DNA of 13,300 nt from positions 1-13,300 of the forward strand of contig CALAKO010000214.1 in NCBI GenBank assembly GCA_937922955.1, written 5' to 3'. A program made the translations under genes and the position numbers. Below the pieces are notes generated by a model. That model was given only the letters and a program-made list of their open reading frames with translations. It was not told the origin of the DNA and made no database searches. Positions 7,324 to 13,300 of the stretch are shown here, piece by piece. The stretch's first letter is position 1. Every line of letters begins with the position of its first letter. Source of the DNA: an uncultured Peptococcaceae bacterium. Lineage in GTDB: Bacteria > Bacillota > Peptococcia > Peptococcales > Peptococcaceae.

Positions 7324-7671
7324 TTATTCAATGGCTGAAGATGCGGTCCAAAGAATATAACGACCACCCATAACAGCTTCACGTTCAACCGTGAGCGTTT
7401 CATTATTGCCATTGATGAAGAAATAACCTTCGCCAATATTTTCGGCAGGGTGCCAGCCATTATAAAGAACCCAATCTTTGAACAGTTCTTCAGACTGGTT
7501 ATCGTTTTTGCTCAAATACTGTGCTTTGCTACCGGTATTTTCAATGCGAGTAAAAAGATCGCCATGAACTTTTTCCAGTTTCAGCGCGGCATTTAACACA
7601 TCACGGTTCTGATAAGCAGCCACACCAGCTGTTGCCACTGCTGCGCCAAAAATTAATTTTCTAAGTTTCAT
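7324..7671 (-). CDS. Small exported or membrane-anchored protein of unknown function
   Basis: I do not recognise this 115-residue protein. It starts with MKLRKLIFGAAVATAGVAAY: basic residues followed by a hydrophobic stretch (about 6-20) that looks like an uncleaved signal anchor or Sec signal peptide. There is no lipobox. The remainder is hydrophilic and probably folded outside the cytoplasm, with aromatic-rich segments (FKDWVLYNGWHP about 64-75, EGYFFINGN about 81-89, GGRYILWTA about 102-110). No catalytic motif is evident. The ATG at 7671 has an excellent AGGAGG 8 nt upstream. It is the first gene of the leftward operon, 17 nt before rapZ, and so probably shares its promoter. It is convincing as a gene because of the ribosome binding site, promoter and position. 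Confidence 0.75.
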   Translation of the reverse strand: MKLRKLIFGAAVATAGVAAYQNRDVLNAALKLEKVHGDLFTRIENTGSKAQYLSKNDNQSEELFKDWVLYNGWHPAENIGEGYFFINGNNETLTVEREAVMGGRYILWTASSAIE

Positions 7672-7741
7672 ACTATATTCCTCCTAAATCTTTCCTCTTA
7701 TTCCACTTTTGATTCAACAAACAGTAGATTAAGTTTCTATT

Positions 7742-7750
7742 AATATACCA
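7742..7750 (-). promoter_or_regulatory. Candidate promoter of the leftward operon
   Basis: On the minus strand TGG precedes TATATT (7747-7742), an extended -10 element about 70 bp upstream of the ATG at 7671. The -35 position (ATGACG, 17 nt upstream) is weak. This is the only good promoter-like site ahead of the six-gene cluster. Confidence 0.45.
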
Positions 7751-7799
7751 CAAATAGCTCGAATCGTCATCGAAAACTTTTCATTTTTCCACTAACACC

Positions 7800-7829
7800 T
7801 TGCATCTTGCAGTAAATTTTTGCTATAGT
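7800..7829 (+). promoter_or_regulatory. Promoter of the radical SAM gene
   Basis: TTGCAT (7800-7805) and TATAGT (7824-7829) are separated by 18 nt, and TGC before the -10 makes it an extended -10. It points away from the leftward operon, so the 197-bp intergenic region carries divergent promoters about 50-55 bp apart. Confidence 0.6.
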
Positions 7830-7868
7830 TACGAATGAAAATTTTTTCTTTACCAGGAGGTTTTCACC

Positions 7869-8588
7869 ATGAGCAACCCACATCCATCGGAACGCTACAG
7901 CTTCATTTCAGATAAAAATCCACGGGAAATCGTGTTGTTGCGTGGCGGTGGCTGCCGTTGGCGACGCTGCCGCTTCTGCAATTATCATCTCGATTTTTCC
8001 CATGATCAGGCCGCAAACGATACATTGAACTTTGAAGTCCTTTCACACGTTCAAGGCAAAAGTGGCGTATTGGAAGTAATCAACTCTGGCAGCTTTAGTG
8101 ATCTCAGCGCCAACACGCTCGCGGCCATCATCCGCTGCTGCGAGAGCCATGATATCCATCAGCTGCACGTTGAGTGCCATTGGAACGACCGTGCTGATAT
8201 CGCGCCTTTTCGCGAACGGTTGGCAGCCAGTGGCATCACGCTCAAAGTCAAAGGCGGTGTCGAAACGTTCGACGGCGTCTTCCGCGAGCGTATTTTTGAT
8301 AAAGGAATTCCAGAAGAAACCTCACCAGCAGATCTGGCTCAATATTTTAATGAATGCTGCCTATTGTTCGGCGTGGAAGGCGAAACTTTAGCACAAATGC
8401 AGCACGATGTCGAAACCGGTCTTGCTAATTTTGAACGCATCTGCATCAATATCATGATCGACAATGGCACCGCCGTTAAACGTGATGAAAACGTTGTAAA
8501 ATTATTCATGACCCATATCTATCCAACCATCAAGGATGAACCACGGGTCGATGTCCTACTAAACAACACGGATTTCGGTGTTGGCTAA
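7869..8588 (+). CDS. Small radical SAM protein with Cx4Cx2C cluster motif
   Basis: This is a predicted radical S-adenosylmethionine enzyme of 239 residues that should hold a [4Fe-4S] cluster through Cys29, Cys34 and Cys37 (GGGCRWRRCRFCNYHLD). The spacing is Cx4Cx2C instead of the common Cx3Cx2C. Later segments fit the strands of a partial TIM barrel of Elp3-like type: VLEVINSGSFSD (about 67-78), QLHVECHWND (about 98-107), LKVKGGVETFDGVFRERI (about 125-142) and a FERICINIMI strand near 189-198. The protein is short and has no obvious extra cluster or RNA-binding domain. The ATG at 7869 follows CAGGAGG with 8 nt spacing. It is a single-gene transcript between its own promoter and a hairpin. Substrate unknown; the superfamily call is firm, but I cannot name a subfamily. 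Confidence 0.85.
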   Translation: MSNPHPSERYSFISDKNPREIVLLRGGGCRWRRCRFCNYHLDFSHDQAANDTLNFEVLSHVQGKSGVLEVINSGSFSDLSANTLAAIIRCCESHDIHQLHVECHWNDRADIAPFRERLAASGITLKVKGGVETFDGVFRERIFDKGIPEETSPADLAQYFNECCLLFGVEGETLAQMQHDVETGLANFERICINIMIDNGTAVKRDENVVKLFMTHIYPTIKDEPRVDVLLNNTDFGVG

Positions 8589-8601
8589 TATTTAAAAAGA
8601 A

Positions 8602-8645
8602 AAAAGCGGTTCAGCGAAAATTTTTATTTTCTTTGAACCGCTTTT
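8602..8645. terminator. Hairpin terminator after the radical SAM gene
   Basis: Arms AAAAGCGGTTCA (8602-8613) and TGAACCGCTTTT (8634-8645) pair perfectly, and an inner stem GAAAAT/ATTTTC extends the hairpin. On the plus strand the T run is only TTTT before GC, so rightward termination may be leaky into carA. On the minus strand the T run is longer, although no leftward gene ends here. Confidence 0.7.
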
Positions 8646-8655
8646 GCTATATAAT
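8645..8655 (+). promoter_or_regulatory. Candidate carAB promoter
   Basis: TGCTATATAAT contains TATAAT (8650-8655) and also reads as an extended -10 TGC-TATATA (8645-8653). There is no good -35. It abuts the terminator arm, so the carA leader would be about 55 nt with no visible attenuator or riboswitch. Confidence 0.45.
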
Positions 8656-8716
8656 TGGAAGGATGAAAAAAAGTTCACCAACAATGAATAAAATTTAATA
8701 AAGGAGCGCGAACCAT

Positions 8717-9790
8717 TTGAGTAAAAAAGCTTATCTGTGCCTTGAAGATGGCACCGTTCTCCAGGGGAAATCTTTTGGCGCCGAAGGCACCGTTGTGGCA
8801 GAGCTTGTCTTCACCACAGCGATGACCGGCTATCTGGAAACCTTGACCGACCCTAGTTATTATGGGCAGATTGTTCTCCAGACTTTCCCACTAATCGGCA
8901 ACTACGGCATTATTCGTGAGGATTTTGAATCTGCACAGCCAGCCTTGCGTGGCTACATTGTGAAAGAACCTTGCGATTTTCCATCCAACTTCCGTGGCTC
9001 TTCCAGCCTTGATGAATACCTAAAGAGCGAAGGCGTGGTCGGCCTCTACGGCATCGACACCCGCGCTTTGACCAAGCGCATTCGTGAACACGGCGTAATG
9101 AACGCTGTGCTCACTACTGATCCAGAAAAAGCCATCGTGGATGGCCTCAAAGAATTCGCCATTACCAACGCAGTGCCATCTGTTACAACCGAATCGATCA
9201 AAGTAGCCCCATCGTCCAATAACGGCCCACGTGTGGTGCTTTGGGACTTTGGTGCCAAAGACAACATCGAACGCGAGCTGCTCAAACGCGGAGCGACTGT
9301 CATTCGTATGCCAGCATCCAGCTCTCGTGAAGACATCCTTGCTCAGGAGCCAGATGCTCTTATGCTGTCCAATGGTCCTGGGGACCCTGCAGAAGCACAG
9401 GATGTTATCGCTCAGTTGCGTCTTTTGGCTGCAGATAAGATTCCAACTTTTGGCATCTGTCTTGGTCATCAGCTGCTGGCTCTGGCCCATGGCTTCAGCA
9501 CCTTTAAGCTGAAATATGGTCACCGCGGCGCCAACCAGCCAGTGCGCGATCTCGTTACTGACCGCATCTTTATCACCAGCCAGAATCACGGCTACGCAGT
9601 CGATAATGATACCATTGATTCAGCCATCGCCATGAAACGCTTCATTAATTCCAATGATGGCACCTGCGAAGGCATCGATTATCTGAATGAACCAACCTTC
9701 AGTGTACAGTACCATCCGGAAGCCTGCGGCGGACCAAAGGATACTGCTTATCTTTTCGACCGATTCTTTGACATGATGGAGGGAAAATAA
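8717..9790 (+). CDS. carA: Carbamoyl-phosphate synthase small (glutaminase) subunit
   Basis: CarA hydrolyses glutamine and channels ammonia to CarB for carbamoyl phosphate, the precursor of pyrimidines and arginine. It is cytoplasmic and has 357 residues, the family norm. Residues 1-140 form the CPSase small-subunit N-terminal domain (FTTAMTGYLETLTDPSYYGQ, 32-51; GIDTRALTKRIR, 112-123). Residues 170-355 form the class I glutamine amidotransferase with LSNGPGDP (217-224), the nucleophile Cys248 in GICLGHQ, GHRGANQP (268-275), and His333 and Glu335 in QYHPEA. The start is TTG at 8717, 10 nt after AAAGGAG; no other start fits the N-terminus MSKKAYLCLEDG. carB begins 3 nt after its stop. One CarA-CarB pair with no other pyr or arg gene nearby leaves the pathway assignment open. 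Confidence 0.97.
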   Translation: MSKKAYLCLEDGTVLQGKSFGAEGTVVAELVFTTAMTGYLETLTDPSYYGQIVLQTFPLIGNYGIIREDFESAQPALRGYIVKEPCDFPSNFRGSSSLDEYLKSEGVVGLYGIDTRALTKRIREHGVMNAVLTTDPEKAIVDGLKEFAITNAVPSVTTESIKVAPSSNNGPRVVLWDFGAKDNIERELLKRGATVIRMPASSSREDILAQEPDALMLSNGPGDPAEAQDVIAQLRLLAADKIPTFGICLGHQLLALAHGFSTFKLKYGHRGANQPVRDLVTDRIFITSQNHGYAVDNDTIDSAIAMKRFINSNDGTCEGIDYLNEPTFSVQYHPEACGGPKDTAYLFDRFFDMMEGK

Positions 9791-9793
9791 ACT

Positions 9794-12700
9794 ATGCCAC
9801 TCAATCCAGAGATCAAAAAAGTACTTGTTATCGGCTCAGGTCCAATCGTCATTGGCCAGGCGGCAGAATTTGACTATGCTGGCACCCAGGCTTGCCAGGC
9901 GTTGAAAGAAAACAACATTGAAATTGTCTTAATCAACTCCAACCCAGCTACCATCATGACCGATGAAGCCATGGCCGATCATATCTACATCGAACCACTG
10001 ACTCTCGAAACGGTTAAACGCGTCATTAAAAAGGAACAGCCAGACGCCATTCTTTCCACCCTCGGTGGTCAGACTGGCCTGACCCTGTCCATGCAGCTCG
10101 CCAAGGAAGGCTTCCTGGCACGTCATAACGTCAAACTTCTTGGTGCTAACCCTGAAACCATCGATAAGGCCGAAGACCGTCAGATGTTCAAAGACACCAT
10201 GGATGCCATCGGTCAGCCAACCATCGCATCCAAAGTTGTTACCGATGCTGTATCTGCTTTGCGTTATGCTGAAGAAATCGGCTACCCAGTCATTGTTCGC
10301 CCAGCCTTCACCCTCGGCGGCAGCGGCGGCGGTATCTGCGAAAACGCTGAAGAACTCAACGTCACTGCACACAACGGCTTGCAAGCTTCACCAATCCACC
10401 AGATTCTCGTTGAAAAATGCATCAGTGGATGGAAAGAAATTGAATTCGAAGTCATTCGTGATGCCAAAGGCAACGCCATCACCGTTTGCTCTATGGAAAA
10501 CTTCGACCCAGTCGGTGTTCACACTGGTGACTCCATCGTTATTGCACCAGCCGTCACCCTCGCTGACAAGGAATATCAAATGCTTCGTTCCGCAGCCTTG
10601 AACATCATCAATTCCCTTGGTGTTGAAGGGGGCTGCAACGTTCAGTTCGCCCTGCATCCAGAAAGCTTTGAGTACGCGGTCATCGAGGTAAACCCTCGTG
10701 TCTCCCGTTCTTCCGCACTGGCTTCCAAGGCAACCGGTTACCCAATCGCTAAAATCGCGACCAAAATTGCCCTTGGCTACACCTTGGATGAAATTCCAAA
10801 CGTTGTCACTGGCAAAACCTTCGCTTCCTTTGAACCAGCCCTTGACTACGTTGCCGTTAAATTCCCAAAATGGCCATTTGACAAGTTCGTGTACGCAAAA
10901 CGCGAACTGGGTACGCAGATGAAAGCCACCGGGGAAGTCATGTCCATTGCAGACAGCTTTGAAATGGGGCTCATGAAAGCTGTGCGCGGTGCCGAAATCA
11001 AACAGGACACCCTGCGTTATCAGGATTTCACCAGCATGAGCCTCGATGAGCTCAAGCCTCTCATGGCACAAGCTACTGACCTGCGTCTCTTCGCTGTATA
11101 CGAAGGTCTCTACCGCGGTATGAGTGTGGATGAGATGCACACTCTCACCATGATTGATGAATGGTTCCTCTCCAAGCTCTGCCACATTGCTGATTTCGAA
11201 CATCGTTTGGTCGACAACAAAGCCCCACTCTCTGTCGATGAGTACGTACAGGGTAAAAAACTTGGCTTCACCGACAAAATCATGGAACGCTTGAATGGCC
11301 ATCCACTGCCAACCCATATGGCTCCAATCTATAAAATGGTTGACACCTGTGCCGGTGAATTTTCTGCCGAAACTCCTTACTTCTACTCCGTCTTCAACAC
11401 TCCTGAAGAAGGCGCTGAAAACGAAGCACTGGAATCCATTGAAAAATCCACGAAGAAACGCGTCATCGTATTTGGTTCTGGTCCAATTCGTATTGGTCAG
11501 GGGATCGAATTCGACTATTCCAGCGTTCACTCTGTCTGGGCACTCAAAAATCTTGGCTACGAAGTCATCATTATCAACAACAACCCTGAAACTGTCTCCA
11601 CCGACTTCGATACCGCTGACCGCCTCTATTTTGAACCGGTCACCTGGGAAGACGTTAAACCAATCATCGATCTTGAACAGCCAATCGGTGTTGTAGTGGC
11701 CTACGGTGGTCAAACCGCCATTAAGCTCACCGCAGACCTTGCTGCATACGGTGTCAAAATCATCGGTACCTCTGCCGACGGCATCGACGCCGCTGAAGAC
11801 CGTGAACGTTTCGATGATCTCTTAAGCAAGCTCAAAATCAAACGCCCAGCCGGCCGCACCGTTTTCACTGAAGAAGAAGCGCTGAAAGTTGCCAACGACA
11901 TCGGCTATCCCGTACTGATGCGTCCAAGCTACGTACTTGGTGGTCAAAACATGATCATCGCATTCGGCGACGATGACATTCAAGAATACATGAAGGTCAT
12001 CATCGCAGCTGGCGAAGCGGAAAACCCTATCCTTATCGACAAGTACCTCAATGGTATTGAAATTGAAATCGATGCCATCACCGACGGCGAAGACGTGCTC
12101 ATCCCTGGTATTCTTGAACATATCGAACGCACTGGGATTCACTCTGGGGACTCCATCGCCATCTACCCAGCGCCACACATCACCAAGCGTATGGAAGAAA
12201 AGATCATCAACCACACCAAGGCACTCTGCCGTGGCCTCGGTGCCGTTGGTCTGACCAACATCCAATACATCGTGCATGGCGACGATCTCTATGTGATCGA
12301 AGTCAACCCACGCGCTTCCCGTACCGTGCCTTACATCAGCAAGGTTACCGGCGTGCCAATGATCGACCTGGCCACCCGCGTCAGCTTCGGCGAGCAGCTT
12401 TGCGACCTTGGATACGGCACTGGCATCTACCCAGCCAGCAAGTACATCGCTATCAAGGTTCCAGTCTTCTCCTTTGAAAAGCTGGCCAACGTGGATACCC
12501 AGCTCGGGCCTGAAATGAAATCCACCGGCGAAGTGCTCGGTATTGGTGAAACCTTCCTCGAAGCCCTCTACAAAGGTCTCGTGGCTGCAGGTTACACCAT
12601 CAAACGCGAAGGCGGCGTCTTCATCTCTGTTCGCGATCAGGATAAAGCAGAAATCGCCGACATCGCTAAGAAATTCTACTATCAAGGCTTTGAAGTCTAT

Positions 12701-13012
12701 GCAACAAAGGGCACTGCCCGGACCATTGAAGCCGCCGACCCTAACATTGATGTTGTTGAACTCAACAAAATCTATGAAAGCGAAGGCTTCAACGCTGCCG
12801 ATCTCATCGAAAGCGGCAAAGTCGACTACATCATCTCGACCTCCAAGAAAGGCCGCGATCCACAGCGCGACTCCGTTATCTTCCGCCGCAAAGCCGTTAC
12901 CCTTGGCATCCCAACCATGACCGCCATCGACACGGCCGGCGCCCTCATCGACAGCATCACCAGTAACTACAACCAGCACAACACTGCTCTTGTTGACTTC
13001 AAGAACATGTAA
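9794..13012 (+). CDS. carB: Carbamoyl-phosphate synthase large subunit
   Basis: CarB makes carbamoyl phosphate from bicarbonate, ammonia delivered by CarA, and two ATP. At 1072 residues it is full length. The two homologous halves are visible: VIGSGPIVIGQAAEFDYAG (12-30) with ATP-grasp loop RPAFTLGGSGGG (169-180) and EVNPRVSRSSA (298-308) for carboxyphosphate, then VFGSGPIRIGQGIEFDYSS (558-576), RPSYVLGGQNM (710-720) and EVNPRASRTVP (836-846) for carbamate. The region from about 935 to the end is the MGS-like allosteric domain, with TKGTART (971-977) and STSKKGRDPQRDS (1015-1027). ATG at 9794 follows GGAGG 11 nt upstream. Proline is almost always CCA (18 of the first 20), unlike whiA, which suggests high expression. 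It ends in three tandem TAA codons before a terminator. Confidence 0.98.
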   Translation: MPLNPEIKKVLVIGSGPIVIGQAAEFDYAGTQACQALKENNIEIVLINSNPATIMTDEAMADHIYIEPLTLETVKRVIKKEQPDAILSTLGGQTGLTLSMQLAKEGFLARHNVKLLGANPETIDKAEDRQMFKDTMDAIGQPTIASKVVTDAVSALRYAEEIGYPVIVRPAFTLGGSGGGICENAEELNVTAHNGLQASPIHQILVEKCISGWKEIEFEVIRDAKGNAITVCSMENFDPVGVHTGDSIVIAPAVTLADKEYQMLRSAALNIINSLGVEGGCNVQFALHPESFEYAVIEVNPRVSRSSALASKATGYPIAKIATKIALGYTLDEIPNVVTGKTFASFEPALDYVAVKFPKWPFDKFVYAKRELGTQMKATGEVMSIADSFEMGLMKAVRGAEIKQDTLRYQDFTSMSLDELKPLMAQATDLRLFAVYEGLYRGMSVDEMHTLTMIDEWFLSKLCHIADFEHRLVDNKAPLSVDEYVQGKKLGFTDKIMERLNGHPLPTHMAPIYKMVDTCAGEFSAETPYFYSVFNTPEEGAENEALESIEKSTKKRVIVFGSGPIRIGQGIEFDYSSVHSVWALKNLGYEVIIINNNPETVSTDFDTADRLYFEPVTWEDVKPIIDLEQPIGVVVAYGGQTAIKLTADLAAYGVKIIGTSADGIDAAEDRERFDDLLSKLKIKRPAGRTVFTEEEALKVANDIGYPVLMRPSYVLGGQNMIIAFGDDDIQEYMKVIIAAGEAENPILIDKYLNGIEIEIDAITDGEDVLIPGILEHIERTGIHSGDSIAIYPAPHITKRMEEKIINHTKALCRGLGAVGLTNIQYIVHGDDLYVIEVNPRASRTVPYISKVTGVPMIDLATRVSFGEQLCDLGYGTGIYPASKYIAIKVPVFSFEKLANVDTQLGPEMKSTGEVLGIGETFLEALYKGLVAAGYTIKREGGVFISVRDQDKAEIADIAKKFYYQGFEVYATKGTARTIEAADPNIDVVELNKIYESEGFNAADLIESGKVDYIISTSKKGRDPQRDSVIFRRKAVTLGIPTMTAIDTAGALIDSITSNYNQHNTALVDFKNM

Positions 13013-13024
13013 TAATAAAAAGGA

Positions 13025-13077
13025 AAAGAGCCGTAGATCTGTTCAAATTTTGAACGGATCCACGGCTCTTTCTTTTT
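13025..13077. terminator. Bidirectional terminator after carB
   Basis: Arms at 13025-13045 and 13051-13071 pair over 21 positions with one mismatch and one wobble on either strand, around a 5-nt loop. T-rich tracts follow on both strands (CTTTCTTTTTC rightward, TTTTCCTTTTT leftward). It would terminate carAB and the leftward gene that ends at 13077. Confidence 0.88.
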
Positions 13078-13259
13078 CATTTAGACGTATTTACTAAATA
13101 ATTTGCCGCACCAAAATATGCGTTCGCCGCACTATAACCAGCAGCTACTCCTGCATATTGCGCTGCCAATGCAGTATTAGATTCTGCATTCTGTAAATGA
13201 GCCAGTATTTTTTCATTTTGATTAATAATTTCCTGATTTTTTGCTGGCGAATTGTCAAG
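13077..13259 (-). pseudogene. C-terminal fragment of a leftward gene, probably cut by an insertion sequence
   Basis: On the minus strand a frame of 60 sense codons runs from a TGA at 13262-13260 to a stop at 13079-13077. It has no ATG start. The residues look genuinely protein-like, with NQEIINQNEKILAHLQNAES followed by an alanine- and tyrosine-rich part (AAQYAGVAAGYSAANAYFGA) and the end YLVNTSK. I do not recognise the family. It ends immediately before the carB terminator, as a real convergent gene would. The frame closes exactly where the sequence starts to look like an insertion sequence end, so I infer that the 5' part was separated by an insertion. Confidence 0.45.
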
Positions 13260-13300
13260 TCAAGTGCAACACCTCAGAATGATACAATTCAAACGGTGTC
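13251..13300. mobile_element. Possible insertion sequence end (IS30-like)
   Basis: From about 13251 the sequence reads ATTGTCAAGTCAAGTGCAAC and then ACCTCAGAATG. The tandem TCAAG and the GTGCAACA core resemble, from memory, terminal inverted repeats of IS30-family elements in Bacillota. A leftward reading frame stops at this point, as expected for an insertion. The window ends before any transposase gene, so the call rests on about 50 bases. Confidence 0.35.

Noticed and set aside
8602..8645. Hairpin before carA considered as a pyrimidine attenuator or PyrR site
   Set aside because: The only promoter-like site for carA lies downstream of the hairpin, so it would not be in the carA leader, and no antiterminator pairing was found.
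9020..9589. 189-residue minus-strand frame inside carA
   Set aside because: It is antisense to conserved carA, with no ribosome binding site.
10388..12979. Long minus-strand open frames of 441 and 385 residues inside carB
   Set aside because: They lie antisense to a perfectly conserved carB, have no ribosome binding sites, and arise from its codon bias (few stop codons in the complementary frame).
1..13300. CRISPR array, tRNA or rRNA genes, toxin-antitoxin or defence system
   Set aside because: I saw no regularly spaced repeats, no tRNA-like cloverleaf and no matching gene families on either strand.

Overview
The window reads as a chromosomal segment of a low-to-mid GC Bacillota (Firmicutes) bacterium. 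The basis is the rapZ-yvcK-whiA cluster, strong AGGAGG-type ribosome binding sites, frequent TTG and GTG starts, and extended -10 promoters. A YvcK with two N-terminal membrane helices and a lipoprotein with SLH-like repeats suggest Negativicutes or an anaerobic Clostridia-like lineage. That placement is inference, and I do not name a species.

Layout. Bases 1-329 are AT-rich and non-coding, with a possible operator and the promoter of a LysR-type regulator (330-1259, + strand). This block is much more AT-rich than the rest. A bidirectional terminator (1262-1307) separates it from a leftward six-gene cluster that reads, in transcription order: a small exported protein of unknown function (7671-7324), rapZ, yvcK, whiA, an FAD-dependent oxidoreductase lipoprotein, and a DUF368/PopT-type membrane protein ending at 1323. 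Gaps are at most 22 nt and two junctions overlap, so this looks like one operon driven from a promoter near 7745. From a shared 197-bp intergenic region a small radical SAM protein (7869-8588) is transcribed rightward. After a hairpin terminator come carA and carB (8717-13012), encoding both subunits of glutamine-dependent carbamoyl-phosphate synthase for pyrimidine and arginine synthesis. A bidirectional terminator follows carB. The right edge holds the 3' end of a leftward gene that runs into what looks like the tip of an insertion sequence (about 13250-13300).

How the genes fit together. RapZ and YvcK homologues elsewhere act on amino-sugar and UDP-GlcNAc supply, WhiA homologues link cell division with envelope growth, and DUF368 (PopT) proteins recycle undecaprenyl phosphate. 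The leftward operon therefore looks like an envelope-precursor module. Its less understood members are the small exported protein at its head and the FAD lipoprotein with a degenerate SLH-like tail. The carAB pair is an ordinary, probably highly expressed, biosynthetic operon. I found no CRISPR array, tRNA, rRNA or clearly new defence system.
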